A stretch of 38,973 bases of DNA from Syntrophobacterales bacterium. GTDB taxonomy: Bacteria > Desulfobacterota > Syntrophia > Syntrophales > UBA2210. The stretch spans positions 1 through 38,973 of the forward strand of contig JAGGXJ010000147.1 in assembly GCA_021163105.1 (NCBI GenBank). Reading direction: 5' to 3'. Shown piece by piece: positions 30,531-38,973 of the stretch; positions within the stretch are counted from its first letter, which is position 1, and every line of letters starts with the position of its first letter. The notes under the pieces are model-generated. The model was not told the DNA's origin. It searched no databases and saw nothing but the letters and a program-made list of their open reading frames with translations. A program made the translations under genes and the position numbers.

Positions 30531-31863
30531 GTTTCGCCTGCGAAGACGCCAGCTTTCTCGTTATATTATCCTTTATCCAGTGCGGGTCCCACCATTCCAC
30601 CGGGTTTACAAATTTTCCCCCTGCTATCATACTGAAGTGAAGATGATCACCTCCCGCCATGCCGGTGTTGCCTGTGCGACCTATTACCTCTCCTTTCCCG
30701 ATTGCTTGTCCCTTATTTACGCTTACCGACGAAAGATGTCCGTAGAGGCTGAAGATTCCCATGCCGTGATCTATAATTACTGTGTTTCCGTAGATTCCGA
30801 GATATTCCGCAAACACGACAATGCCCCCATTTGACGCTTCCACCGGCGCGTTTTTCGTGGATGCGAGATCGACTCCCATATGCACGCTTTTACTTATTTC
30901 CCTGCCATCATGATAATAAGTTCTCCTGTCGCCGAAGGTTGCCATGGTGGCGGCATTTTTCATCCGGAGGAAGGTTCCTTCCCAGAGTTGCTCCGGCCGC
31001 GTGTCTTTGCAGATCGTCTCAATGGTTTTTAAATTATCAGTTCTCATTTCACTGTTTACGCGCAAGAAGGCTTCAAGCAGGGTTGTTTCTCTCAAATCTT
31101 TATATCTGCGTTGAAACTCCGGCATCTTCATTTCCAGGAAACGCTGACTTATGTTCATCCTGTCCCCGCGGAACTTCTTGTTTCTTATATGAAAAGAGAC
31201 GGGGCAGAGTGAAATATTTCCGGCATTGTCTTCAGCCTGGATACTTATTTTCAGGTTTTTCTTTGCGATATCCATCGGTATGGCAAAATAAGATATATGG
31301 CGTATTTTGTTTGTTGTGGTCTCCGAATACGAAGGGAAGAAATTATTGTCGACCTGTACCCCGCTCCGAGACACTTCTTCTGAAAGGCTATAGACTGCGA
31401 CGCACGAACCACCGGGATTTATATAGTTTGAAAAACCTGCAGGGGATATCCTGGGTGGTATGGTATCTATAACCACTTCGAATGCCCTGACCGTTGTATT
31501 TTTTCTGAGCGAATAATCCGTAACAGCTATGTCAATCGTGGCTATTCCATCATGGAGTTTCAGCTCTTCCGGGAATACATTAACTTTGATGGTCTCTTTA
31601 TTTATACCCTTTTGAGGCAGATTCAGAGAACTTAATGTGTACTTTTTTCCGCCCTGCGATATATTGACGGAAAGATTGCGAAGACCACTTTTTCTGTCGA
31701 TGCAGGTAATGTCAAAAGCAGTTTCCTGCCCTATCATTTTGATATCCCGGTTTAATATTATTTCCGGTTCCTCTCCTTCGAAATAGACCATGAAAGACCA
31801 GATTCCCCCACCCACCAGCGCGATCAACATAATAAAAAGCAGATACCTCAGAAATTTATTCAT
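30523..31863 (-). CDS. Membrane-anchored M23 (LytM) metallopeptidase
   Basis: A 446-residue envelope peptidase, probably a peptidoglycan endopeptidase. One N-terminal helix (YLLFIMLIALVGGGIWSFMVYF) anchors it. Two beta-rich, Ig-like segments follow (about 35-230), then a helical stretch and the M23 domain at about 325-425. The zinc site is intact: HMGVDLA (His, Asp) and GDHLHFSM (HxH). It is therefore likely active, unlike the NlpD-like protein in this window. FGDRRTYYHDGREIS before the motif is common in deltaproteobacterial relatives. It is a single gene convergent with rapZ and ends inside a 7-bp tandem repeat. Confidence 0.88.
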   Translation of the reverse strand: MNKFLRYLLFIMLIALVGGGIWSFMVYFEGEEPEIILNRDIKMIGQETAFDITCIDRKSGLRNLSVNISQGGKKYTLSSLNLPQKGINKETIKVNVFPEELKLHDGIATIDIAVTDYSLRKNTTVRAFEVVIDTIPPRISPAGFSNYINPGGSCVAVYSLSEEVSRSGVQVDNNFFPSYSETTTNKIRHISYFAIPMDIAKKNLKISIQAEDNAGNISLCPVSFHIRNKKFRGDRMNISQRFLEMKMPEFQRRYKDLRETTLLEAFLRVNSEMRTDNLKTIETICKDTRPEQLWEGTFLRMKNAATMATFGDRRTYYHDGREISKSVHMGVDLASTKNAPVEASNGGIVVFAEYLGIYGNTVIIDHGMGIFSLYGHLSSVSVNKGQAIGKGEVIGRTGNTGMAGGDHLHFSMIAGGKFVNPVEWWDPHWIKDNITRKLASSQAKQP

Positions 31864-32039
31864 ATAATCCTCTCTTTCACGATTTCACTAGATTTTCTAA
31901 ACTGAACAGCGGGCGTTTTTCTCGTTGCTTACGGCGGGGCGGTTCAATTTCATCCAACCCTTTCGCAGTTGACCTTATATATAATAACTGTTATGTTTTT
32001 CAATCTATTTTGATGGCACTTTAGATTTTAAAAAAAGAG

Positions 32040-32069
32040 CTGACAGAAAAAGTTGTTTTCCCGTATAAT
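32040..32069 (+). promoter_or_regulatory. Promoter of the coaBC operon
   Basis: CTGACA (32040-32045), 18-bp spacer and a perfect TATAAT (32064-32069). The expected start site near 32076 lies 16 bases before the ATG at 32092. The ORF-track start at 32053 falls inside the promoter. Confidence 0.65.
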
Positions 32070-32091
32070 CTGCAGATACAGGGACATTACC

Positions 32092-33297
32092 ATGCTGAAA
32101 AACAAAAAAGTTGTTTTAGGGATAACAGGCGGGATCGCTGCTTATAAGGCCGCGGAATTGACGAGGGAGTTTGTAAAACGAGAGGCGGTGGTGAAGGTCA
32201 TCATGACAGAAAACGCGACCGGATTCATAGCTCCTCTTACCCTGCAGACGCTCTCCGGCAATCCGGTTTACAGTGACATGTTTTCTCTTACCGGTGACGG
32301 TGAAATACCACATATATCTCTGGCCCAGTCTGCCGACATAATCGTCGTGGCTCCCGCAACAGCCAATATAATCGGTAAGATCGCGTCGGGTATTGCAGAC
32401 GATCTTCTCTCTACGACAATAATAGCCACAAAGGCCCCCGTACTGATATGCCCGGCTATGAATTCAGACATGTATGACAATCTCATCCTGAGATCCAATA
32501 TTGATAAACTCTCCTCGCTGGGCTATTTCTTTATAAACGCCGGATATGGAGAACTTGCCTGCAAGTCACAAGGTTTCGGAAGATTGCCGGACCCCGGAGA
32601 TATTGCTGAAGAGGTGGAAGCGGTTCTGACAGAGAAGGACCTGAAAGGGCACGGGATACTGATAACAGCGGGTCCTACCAGAGAATCATTTGATCCGGTG
32701 AGGTATATATCCAATCACTCATCCGGGAAAATGGGATATGCTCTGGCTGTCATGGCGAGGAGAAGGGGTGCGGATGTCACATTAATCAGCGGGCCCACCT
32801 CGCTTCCCATACCGGCTGGTGTAAGATTCGTCGGGGTATCGAGCGCTGAGGAGATGAGAAATGCCGTAATGGAGCGCCTGGAAGATTCGACAGTTATTAT
32901 CAAGGCTGCTGCGGTAGCCGATTACCGTCCATCCGCTGCCTCGGATTTCAAGATAAAGAAAAAAGACGGGGAACTGGATGTTCTCCTTGAGAGAACGCCC
33001 GATATAATATCCGAAATCAGCAACAGAAAAGAAAATCGCATACTTGTGGGATTTGCCATGGAGACGGAAAATCTTGTTAAAAACGCTAAAAACAAGATGA
33101 TTGCTAGGGATATGGACCTGATAGTGGCGAACGAACTTGGCCGCCCCGGTTCCGGATTTCAGCACGATACAAATATCGTGAAGATTATAGATAAATCAGG
33201 AAATATTGAGGAATTGCCCCTTATGGACAAAAAAGACGTGGCGGACAGGATTCTGGACAGGGTTTTGGAAATCTCCGGTGGAAGGGGTGAAGGATGA
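32092..33297 (+). CDS. coaBC: Bifunctional phosphopantothenoylcysteine synthetase/decarboxylase
   Basis: A 401-residue cytosolic enzyme for two steps of coenzyme A synthesis. The N-terminal CoaC flavoprotein domain (KKVVLGITGGIAAYKAAELTRE, then ICPAMNSDMYDNL) decarboxylates the cysteine adduct. The C-terminal CoaB domain (ILITAGPTRESFDPVRYISNHSSGKMGYALA, then KAAAVADYRP and KIKK) ligates cysteine to phosphopantothenate. The start was moved from 32053 to the ATG at 32092, because the earlier one lies within the promoter; GGGA precedes the ATG. It heads a run of plus-strand genes and overlaps the next one by 4 bp. Confidence 0.94.
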   Translation: MLKNKKVVLGITGGIAAYKAAELTREFVKREAVVKVIMTENATGFIAPLTLQTLSGNPVYSDMFSLTGDGEIPHISLAQSADIIVVAPATANIIGKIASGIADDLLSTTIIATKAPVLICPAMNSDMYDNLILRSNIDKLSSLGYFFINAGYGELACKSQGFGRLPDPGDIAEEVEAVLTEKDLKGHGILITAGPTRESFDPVRYISNHSSGKMGYALAVMARRRGADVTLISGPTSLPIPAGVRFVGVSSAEEMRNAVMERLEDSTVIIKAAAVADYRPSAASDFKIKKKDGELDVLLERTPDIISEISNRKENRILVGFAMETENLVKNAKNKMIARDMDLIVANELGRPGSGFQHDTNIVKIIDKSGNIEELPLMDKKDVADRILDRVLEISGGRGEG

Positions 33298-34028
33298 GAG
33301 ACGAACTCCTGGAACTGACAAGCGCCTTGAAAAATCAGATAATATCCGAAAAAGAATCAAGGAATGGTCTTTACAGTAAGCTGTACATAAAGGGAACTTC
33401 GGGTGCATTAGCATCCGCTCCTGTTAATGCCGCGGCGAATAGCAAGGTGGATCACATTTCATCCGTGACACTGGAGGATATAGAAAAAGAACTCGGAGAC
33501 TGCAAAAGGTGCAAATTGCACGATAAGAGACATCACATTGTCTTCGGAGAAGGCAGTCCCATCGCCGATCTTGTATTTGTTGGCGAGGCCCCGGGAAGAG
33601 ACGAAGACATGCAGGGGAAACCCTTTGTGGGCCGGGCGGGACAGCTGCTTACTGACATTATAAAGGCTATGGGAGTGGGGAGAAAAGATGTGTATATATG
33701 CAATATATTAAAATGCCGTCCCCCCGAGAATCGCAACCCCGAGCCTGATGAGATCGCCGCGTGTGAGCCCTTTCTGATCAAGCAGCTTGAGGCTATACAA
33801 CCACGCGTTATCTGCGCGATGGGTAAATTTGCGGCCCAGACCCTTCTCAAAACAGGCACAGCTATCTCCACGCTGCGCGGCAGATTCCATTCCTATCACG
33901 GGATAAAACTCATGCCCACATACCATCCGGCCTATCTTCTGAGAAATCCGGGTGCAAAAAAACAGGTCTGGCAGGATGTGCAGATTATTATGGAAGAGTT
34001 GAAACAGAAGCCGAAGAGCGGAGTGTAA
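33294..34028 (+). CDS. Family 4 uracil-DNA glycosylase with a 4Fe-4S cluster
   Basis: The 244-residue enzyme removes uracil from DNA, starting base-excision repair of deaminated cytosine. Cluster ligands are Cys70 and Cys73 (CKRC), Cys141 ([10 protein letters not shown]) and Cys157 (AACEPF). Catalytic and uracil-binding motifs are [16 protein letters not shown] and the late THYP-like [13 protein letters not shown]. The first 55 or so residues form a variable extension, often seen in this group. The ATG overlaps the coaBC stop (ATGA), so the two are translationally coupled, with no obvious functional link. Confidence 0.93.
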   Translation: MRDELLELTSALKNQIISEKESRNGLYSKLYIKGTSGALASAPVNAAANSKVDHISSVTLEDIEKELGDCKRCKLHDKRHHIVFGEGSPIADLVFVGEAPGRDEDMQGKPFVGRAGQLLTDIIKAMGVGRKDVYICNILKCRPPENRNPEPDEIAACEPFLIKQLEAIQPRVICAMGKFAAQTLLKTGTAISTLRGRFHSYHGIKLMPTYHPAYLLRNPGAKKQVWQDVQIIMEELKQKPKSGV

Positions 34029-34078
34029 AATAACACCACATACCATCCTGTCAAAAGCAGAAAGGCAGGCATTATCGG

Positions 34079-35395
34079 GTGAACTTAATGAAAAACAGAA
34101 TGCGAATATATATTGTCTTATTGATGGCGGTTTTGTTTTTTGTCATCGGCGGAGCGGTACAGTCCTTTGGCGAAGGCGAAAAAAACATCTTTGACGTGAT
34201 TACAGTAGATTCGGCAATCACTCCGGCTGTAGCGAAGTATGTTACCGGAGCCATAGACCAATCGGGGACAGACGGTTCTGCCGGCATTATTATTCTTCTG
34301 GACACGCCGGGCGGGCTTGATCTGTCCATGAGAGATATAGTCAAGAAACTTCTGAGTCCTCCTCTCCCTGTCATTGTCTTTGTTTATCCCTCCGGAGCAC
34401 GTGCGGCATCCGCGGGGGTTATGATAACCATGGCCGCGCCTTTGGCCGCGATGGCCCCGGGCACAAATATAGGTGCCGCTCACCCGGTTGCAATCGGTGT
34501 CGGGGGGAAGATGGACGAGACAATGGCGAAGAAGGTGGAGAATGACGCGGTTGCCTACGCCATGGGAATAGTCAAGAAAAGAGGGCGCAACGCTGTATGG
34601 ATAGAGCAGGCCGTGAGGGAAAGTGTTTCCATTACTGCTGAAGAAGCGCTCAAACAGAATGTTATTGATCTAATCGCATCTGATATAGAAGAACTGTTGA
34701 AGAAGATAGACGGGAAGACAATACCGCTCTCCTCCGGGGATGTAATCCTTAAGACAAAGGGTGCTGTTATAAATAAAATGGAGATGGGATTACGGGAGAG
34801 GATTCTTATAACCCTGAGTAATCCCAATATAGCCTATCTCCTGATGATGATAGGACTGGCTGGTCTCTATTTTGAATTTGCCAATCCCGGGGCGATTCTG
34901 CCCGGTGTTGTGGGAGGGATTTCACTCATATTAGCCTTCTTTGCCATGCAGACCCTTCCCGTGAATTATGCTGGCATTGCGCTGATAATCTTCGGCATAA
35001 TCCTCTTTATCGCGGAGATAAAGATAGTAAGCCACGGTATGCTCAGTGTGGCGGGAGTTATCTCTCTTGTCCTGGGTTCTGTCATGTTATTTGATTCTTT
35101 CGTCCCGGCCCTCAGGGTCTCATTTAGTGTGATGATCCCCACAATTATTATAGTGTCACTCTTTTTCATCGCGGTCGTGTCTCTTGCAGTGAAAGCGCAG
35201 ATGAAGAAGCCTTTCACGGGCGTGGAGGGTATGATCGGTCGGGAAGGTAAAACAATAACCCCAGTATATACTGATGGAAAGGTTCTTGTAAAAGGAGAGC
35301 GCTGGAATGCCTTCAGCAGGGAATCAATAGAAAAAGGGACGGATGTACATGTAATCAGCGTCAAGGGATTAAATCTCGAGGTGGAAAAGATATAA
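34079..35395 (+). CDS. Long NfeD membrane serine protease (ClpP-like)
   Basis: A 438-residue inner-membrane protein. It has a signal-like N-terminal helix, a ClpP-fold protease domain (IIILLDTPGGLDLSMRD; nucleophile Ser in PSGARAASAGVMI; MAPGTNIGAAHPV), four or five C-terminal membrane helices and an OB-like NfeD domain (GVEGMIGREGKT). In archaeal PH1510 a Ser-Lys dyad cleaves stomatin. At the position I align with that Lys, this protein has AYAMGIVKKRGRN, so the general base is not evident. GTG 34079 is the ORF-track start; ATG 34088 is equally plausible. The slipin gene follows after 30 bp, the classical partner. Confidence 0.88.
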   Translation: MNLMKNRMRIYIVLLMAVLFFVIGGAVQSFGEGEKNIFDVITVDSAITPAVAKYVTGAIDQSGTDGSAGIIILLDTPGGLDLSMRDIVKKLLSPPLPVIVFVYPSGARAASAGVMITMAAPLAAMAPGTNIGAAHPVAIGVGGKMDETMAKKVENDAVAYAMGIVKKRGRNAVWIEQAVRESVSITAEEALKQNVIDLIASDIEELLKKIDGKTIPLSSGDVILKTKGAVINKMEMGLRERILITLSNPNIAYLLMMIGLAGLYFEFANPGAILPGVVGGISLILAFFAMQTLPVNYAGIALIIFGIILFIAEIKIVSHGMLSVAGVISLVLGSVMLFDSFVPALRVSFSVMIPTIIIVSLFFIAVVSLAVKAQMKKPFTGVEGMIGREGKTITPVYTDGKVLVKGERWNAFSRESIEKGTDVHVISVKGLNLEVEKI

Positions 35396-35425
35396 AAATA
35401 TAAGAGACATACAGGAGGATAAATT

Positions 35426-36181
35426 ATGTACACAGTAATCACAGTGATTGTTTTGATAGTAATGTTCCTGGCGGCCGCGATACGGGTGCTCAACGAGTAC
35501 GAGAGAGGCGTGATCTTTCGTTTGGGGAGGATTATAGCCACCAAGGGGCCCGGTCTTATCATCCTGATACCCGTAATAGACAGGATGGTAAAGGTGGATA
35601 TGAGGATCATAACGATGGATGTTCCTCCGCAGGATGTGATAACGCGGGACAATGTATCCATCAAGGTAAATGCGGTGATTTACTTCAGGGTCCTGACGGC
35701 CAATGAAGCCGTTGTCGAGGTCGAGAACTTTCTCTACGCCACATCCCAGTTAGCACAGACCACTCTGAGAAGTGTCTGCGGGCAGGTTGAACTGGATGAA
35801 ATCCTCGCCGAGCGGGAGAAGATCAATGCCAGGCTGCAGGAAATACTCGATCGGAGCACCGACCCATGGGGGATAAAGGTGTCAACCGTCGAGGTAAAGC
35901 ACATTGACCTTCCTCAGGAAATGCAGCGTGCGATGGCGAAACAGGCCGAAGCCGAAAGAGAGAGAAGGGCAAAGGTTATAGCCGCGGAGGGCGAATTCCA
36001 GGCCGCGCAGAAGCTCACTGAAGCGGGTAAAATGATGGCAGAGCAGCCTATATCGCTGCAACTCCGCTACCTCCAGACACTCGCGATCGTGGCCGCGGAA
36101 AACAATTCGACAACCCTCTTTCCTATACCGATTGACCTGTTCAAACCCTTTATGGAACTTGCGAAAAAGCAGGATAAATAG
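35426..36181 (+). CDS. Slipin/stomatin-like SPFH-domain protein
   Basis: A 251-residue membrane protein of the prokaryotic stomatin group. It has an N-terminal hairpin or single helix ([19 protein letters not shown]), an SPFH domain ([36 protein letters not shown]...[12 protein letters not shown]) and a C-terminal coiled coil ([30 protein letters not shown]). It ends with a hydrophobic stretch, [12 protein letters not shown], resembling the one PH1510 cuts in its stomatin. It oligomerises at membrane microdomains. AGGAGG precedes the ATG. Operon with nfeD. Confidence 0.92.
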   Translation: MYTVITVIVLIVMFLAAAIRVLNEYERGVIFRLGRIIATKGPGLIILIPVIDRMVKVDMRIITMDVPPQDVITRDNVSIKVNAVIYFRVLTANEAVVEVENFLYATSQLAQTTLRSVCGQVELDEILAEREKINARLQEILDRSTDPWGIKVSTVEVKHIDLPQEMQRAMAKQAEAERERRAKVIAAEGEFQAAQKLTEAGKMMAEQPISLQLRYLQTLAIVAAENNSTTLFPIPIDLFKPFMELAKKQDK

Positions 36182-36216
36182 ATTGACGAAGCCCAAAGAG
36201 ACTGAAGGAGGTTGAT

Positions 36217-36543
36217 GTGAAAACCGAGAGAGGCACACGGGGATTTATAGGAGCAGCGATTCTTATTACCCTCGGGATACTTATCATTTTGAACAGTAGC
36301 GATATCTATGGATTTGATAAAAGCTGGCCGATACTTCTCATCGTAATATCGGCCGTCATGCTTACCCAGCGTTCCAGAGATGTCGGGGGATGGTTTATCG
36401 GTGTTGTAGGTGTGGCTTTTTTTGTGATGAGGAATTTCTGGCCGGAGATTGAAGACTGGGGAAAATATGTATTCCCGGTGCTTCTGATACTTCTGGGAGG
36501 GTATATAATATTCAAAAAGGGCAGGGGAAAGAGGCTACCGTAA
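36217..36543 (+). CDS. Small LiaI/LiaF-like (DUF5668-type) membrane protein
   Basis: A 108-residue protein with four short hydrophobic helices (GFIGAAILITLGILIILNS, WPILLIVISAVML, WFIGVVGVAFFVM, YVFPVLLILLGGYIIF) and repeated pattern (I/F)WP(I/V)LLI, typical of the LiaI-LiaF-like transmembrane region. The start is GTG, after an excellent GGAGG site 5 bases upstream. It lies 35 bp after the slipin gene and is the last gene of this group. Envelope-stress association is known for relatives in Firmicutes; here the role is unknown. Confidence 0.75.
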   Translation: MKTERGTRGFIGAAILITLGILIILNSSDIYGFDKSWPILLIVISAVMLTQRSRDVGGWFIGVVGVAFFVMRNFWPEIEDWGKYVFPVLLILLGGYIIFKKGRGKRLP

Positions 36544-36559
36544 CAAGCTCTGTCGACCT

Positions 36560-37315
36560 TCATTCCTTTAGTTTGACCCGCAGGTGCCCTTCTTCTATCT
36601 TGATTCCGTCGATACCGGCCGCGAAGGCATTCCAAAATCCTTCCCTGGCACCGAATTCTTTTACCAGATCCACATTCTTGAGATTACCCAACCAGGCATT
36701 GGGGAGGGGGACACCCCAGACACTAACCCCTTTTAACGCCACGACCGGCTTACCTCCGGCATAGGTAAGTTCCACACCTGCGGTCACTTTAAGTGTCTTG
36801 CCGCCAAAAACGGGGACATCCTCATCCAGGGGCATGAGCAGCTTCATGCTGGCCAGATCACCAGAGAGATCGATCGCCAGTCTCTTCGCAAACTCGGTAT
36901 TTTTCGCCAACAGGGCATTAAGCTCCCTTTCGCTTAAGACAATCTCACGTCCGGATGCATCTTCGCTATACCGTTCAGGTTTCAGAAGCATTTCTCCGGT
37001 GGATTGTGACTGCTCTTTGCGCGTAACATCCGCTTTCTGAAGGGGATCCAGTCGCTCTATCTTTGCAGTAAGGGTTTGTTCTTCCAGGTCGCTCAGCGTC
37101 ACCGGTTTCAGCTCGGATGAAAAGAGATAAACCGTAATCACCCATACCGTGGCCACTGTTGTGATGATGGTTGCGATCACTACGATTCCAAGAAGCTTGA
37201 GCCACCCGAGGCGCGACTGAGCTGCCGGTAGACTTGGACCGGATGTATCGTTTTTCATGCCTTCATTATTTTCTTTTATCCCTCTGCTCTCCTTTTCATG
37301 TTCCTTATAATCCAT
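36560..37315 (-). CDS. Membrane-anchored protein of unknown function
   Basis: A 251-residue protein I do not recognise with confidence. A charged cytoplasmic tail of about 33 residues (MDYKEHEKESRGIKENNEG...) precedes one membrane helix (LLGIVVIATIITTVATVWVITVYLF). The remaining 190 residues should be extracytoplasmic, with EIVLSERELNALLAKNT and repeated beta-like stretches (KTLKVTAGVELTYAGGKPVVALKGVSVWGVPLP). The start was moved from 37345 to the ATG at 37315, which follows GGGGGA at a good distance and overlaps the end of the amidohydrolase gene by 11 bp. Coupled translation suggests one operon. The fold may be a lipid-binding beta sheet, but this is speculation. Confidence 0.7.
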   Translation of the reverse strand: MDYKEHEKESRGIKENNEGMKNDTSGPSLPAAQSRLGWLKLLGIVVIATIITTVATVWVITVYLFSSELKPVTLSDLEEQTLTAKIERLDPLQKADVTRKEQSQSTGEMLLKPERYSEDASGREIVLSERELNALLAKNTEFAKRLAIDLSGDLASMKLLMPLDEDVPVFGGKTLKVTAGVELTYAGGKPVVALKGVSVWGVPLPNAWLGNLKNVDLVKEFGAREGFWNAFAAGIDGIKIEEGHLRVKLKE

Positions 37316-38087
37316 GATATCCCCCAACGCCCTCTCCCTCGACATTCTTCAGGAGCCTCATGATATTGCCGGAGAAGATGAGTTCCTCGTCCGCCGCCGG
37401 CAGATTTAACTCCATAATTTTTTTCTTGCGTGCCAGTGGTGTTGAGAAAGGATAATCGCTTCCATACAGCAGTCTGTGTGGACCATACCTGTCAATAAAT
37501 TCCCTGATTTCATTCAACTCGGGGAGCTCTGAAGACATGTCGGCATAGGTATTTTCCCTTTCCCAGAAATTCTCATTCAGAAACCGGCGGAATCCGCCAT
37601 TCATATGGCCCAGATGCGGAATGATGAATGGTATTCCCTTACCCATTCCATCAACAAACCGAAGCGTATTTTCATACGTTTCCTCAAGCAATATGGCGAA
37701 GCCCTGTTCTCTGATAGCGTCTATCATTCTGGCACATTTCGGATCGTCATAATGATATTCCGGTTCATTTCCGTGGCGATGCCATTTGATCCCGCAGTAC
37801 TGTTCGAGATCTGACGTGTCAAAATCATTCCAGACAAAATGGAAAGGATATATGCGGCGAGCTTTGTTTTTGAGGGAGCGCAGATATTCACGTGAATGCC
37901 TGCGGCGGTTCTGCCAGTATTCATCATCGCGAGAGTCCAAACTATACCGGTCGTAAATTTCCATGACCGGGGAAAAACAGACGGCGCCATCTAACCCCGC
38001 TTCATCGAATTCCGGCGCGATCTCCTCATAAGTCTGCGGCGCTGAATCATCCAGTTCACCGCAATGAACGTGACAGTCAATAATCAT
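37305..38087 (-). CDS. Amidohydrolase (amidohydrolase-2 family, TIM barrel)
   Basis: A 260-residue metal-dependent hydrolase or decarboxylase. It begins MIIDCHVHCGE, the HxH metal motif of this family. Further ligands fit IIPHLGHMNGG and the late Asp in LLYGSDYPFSTP; SGNIMRLL is the typical end. The ORF track starts at 38264, but ATG 38087 has GGAGA 9 bases upstream and places the HxH motif at the very N-terminus, as usual; the extra 59 residues are low-quality sequence. Substrate unknown. Length is slightly short for the family. Confidence 0.85.
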   Translation of the reverse strand: MIIDCHVHCGELDDSAPQTYEEIAPEFDEAGLDGAVCFSPVMEIYDRYSLDSRDDEYWQNRRRHSREYLRSLKNKARRIYPFHFVWNDFDTSDLEQYCGIKWHRHGNEPEYHYDDPKCARMIDAIREQGFAILLEETYENTLRFVDGMGKGIPFIIPHLGHMNGGFRRFLNENFWERENTYADMSSELPELNEIREFIDRYGPHRLLYGSDYPFSTPLARKKKIMELNLPAADEELIFSGNIMRLLKNVEGEGVGGYHGL

Positions 38088-38182
38088 AAAACTAGTCTCC
38101 CAAAATAGTGACAGCTGTACATGCTCAATAATCAGAATTAATTCGAGTTTGACTCTGCTTTTGCTTCTTGTGCAAGTTTTTT

Positions 38183-38716
38183 TTAAAGCGGTTGCGCGCC
38201 CCCGCCGAAGATAGAAAACAACAGTGCGAAGATCAACAGTTGAATGGCCCAGCCGATGGCGCATACCCCTACAGCCCGCAGTGTGCCTGTATAATCAAGA
38301 GCCTGCCTGACCGCGATCACCATTGCCACCAGCATCCAGAGTGACGCCAGCAGAAAAATCACCCCTCCCAGCCCCGGAATAATACCTAATATGCGAATCA
38401 ATCCGGGAGAGCTCGAAAAGCCGATCGTGCGGAGCAATTCACCGGGATCTGACTGGGTCTGCGGTTCCGGAAGGAGTTTTGTGCCGATAAAGTACGTGAG
38501 ATATGCCCAGACATACCACCCTGCAAGGGCCCCGATCGTCCCCATCACAAGTCCGCCGAGCCCGCCTGTCCCAATGGCGCCTATCCCGGCTGCCAGACTG
38601 GAAAGGACAACAACCGCCATAGCTTGGCGCATTGCCCCCTTGTCAGCCTCAACCTCTTCATACAGGTTGACATCCAACTTGGCAGCGCGAATGATACGAT
38701 CCTGAAAACTGTTCAT
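38183..38716 (-). CDS. Yip1-family-like membrane protein
   Basis: A 177-residue membrane protein. A short amphipathic N-terminal segment (FQDRIIRAAKLDVNLYEEVEADKGAMRQA) precedes four or five helices, with a Gly-rich first pair (AGIGAIGTGGLGGLVMGTIGALAGWYVWAYLTYFIG). SSSPGLIRILGIIPGLG matches the F/S-P-x-L-x-x-L motif of Yip1 proteins. The start was moved from 38737 to ATG 38716, which has AGGAGG 6 bases upstream. Function in bacteria is not established. It lies 95 bp upstream of the amidohydrolase on the same strand. Confidence 0.75.
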   Translation of the reverse strand: MNSFQDRIIRAAKLDVNLYEEVEADKGAMRQAMAVVVLSSLAAGIGAIGTGGLGGLVMGTIGALAGWYVWAYLTYFIGTKLLPEPQTQSDPGELLRTIGFSSSPGLIRILGIIPGLGGVIFLLASLWMLVAMVIAVRQALDYTGTLRAVGVCAIGWAIQLLIFALLFSIFGGGAQPL

Positions 38717-38888
38717 AATATCCTCCTGAGTGACCACTGTCGTTTTGCTTATTTATATATTTCAAATCATCGTTTATCGCCAGATATTTTCTCGCGTCAT
38801 GAGCCAGAGGCCGATTTGAATCCTCTGAGAAATTCGATTAATTTGTATTGATAATTGAAAATTATAGAAATGAGTGGCTATCCCCGAT

Positions 38889-38973
38889 TTAATTTGTCTT
38901 GACCAGCAGGGCCGCCAGATAACTTTCGGGCATGCGCCCGCTACCGCGGAAATCCGTATCCTGCCCAAGAGAC
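38889..38973 (-). CDS. C-terminal fragment of an unidentified gene, cut by the right edge
   Basis: Read leftwards from 38972, the frame gives SLGQDTDFRGSGRMPESYLA and then ALLVKTN before TAA at 38891-38889. The composition looks like the end of a real soluble protein; I do not recognise the family. The ORF-track entry at 38774-38968 reads another frame and is probably a shadow. Only 27 residues are visible, so no function can be proposed. Confidence 0.5.
   Translation of the reverse strand, partial: SLGQDTDFRGSGRMPESYLAALLVKTN

Noticed and set aside
38774-38968. Minus-strand ORF at the right edge
   Set aside because: Another frame (ending at 38889) gives a more protein-like C-terminus, and the ORF continues through AT-rich noncoding sequence.

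Overview
The window looks like a chromosomal segment of an anaerobic Gram-negative bacterium, most likely a deltaproteobacterium in the broad sense (Desulfobacterota). This is inferred from gene content and order, not from a marker gene. The main evidence is an LPS block xerD - TPR protein - kdsA - kdsC - lptC - lptA - lptB - rpoN - hpf - ptsN - hprK - rapZ, an anaerobic-type radical-SAM sulfatase maturase, an nfeD-slipin pair, and a pcm / nlpD-like pair. No rRNA, tRNA, CRISPR array or prophage is visible. Mobile DNA is limited to the tail of an IS3-type transposase at the left edge and a short repeat-like, MITE-like segment.

Layout. (1) 1-1168: transposase fragment, a largely empty stretch with one small well-led ORF, then the repeat-like element (about 834-1027). 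(2) 1169-8452: a HAD phosphatase, a complete UgpBAEC-type sn-glycerol-3-phosphate importer (ugpC divergent from ugpBAE), and a convergent homologue of alkyl-dihydroxyacetone-phosphate synthase that keeps the family's catalytic residues. The ugpB leader carries six tandem 12-bp repeats behind a good sigma70-type promoter, and a 14-bp stem-loop separates ugpB from ugpA. (3) 8673-10451 (minus): a PilZ protein and a PilT-type ATPase. (4) 10575-13259 (minus): a tight four-gene operon pcm - YqaA/DedA-like - NlpD-like lipoprotein - metallo-beta-lactamase fold hydrolase. (5) 13691-14743: a YtpB/DUF2600-type large-terpene synthase, isolated and unexpected here. (6) 14777-19766: membrane proteins, a Tat-exported cysteine-type sulfatase convergent with its probable radical-SAM maturase, and another metallo-beta-lactamase fold protein ending in a clear terminator. 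(7) 19913-30489 (plus): the xerD-to-rapZ block for chromosome dimer resolution, KDO synthesis, LPS transport, sigma54 and nitrogen-PTS-like control. (8) 30523-31863 (minus): an M23 metallopeptidase with an intact zinc site. (9) 32092-36543 (plus): coaBC - family-4 uracil-DNA glycosylase - NfeD protease - slipin - small membrane protein. (10) 36560-38973 (minus): unknown membrane-anchored protein, amidohydrolase, Yip1-like membrane protein and the tail of an unidentified gene.

How the genes may work together. The LPS block makes KDO and carries LPS to the outer membrane. Sigma54, HPF, PtsN, HprK and RapZ sit directly behind it, as is common in this lineage. HprK here is only the C-terminal kinase/phosphorylase domain, and no HPr or Enzyme I gene follows rapZ. 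The Ugp importer next to an AGPS-like enzyme suggests, but does not prove, a link between glycerol-3-phosphate uptake and ether-lipid metabolism. Several start codons in the ORF track were moved, using ribosome binding sites, promoters, family length or signal peptides; each entry gives the reason.
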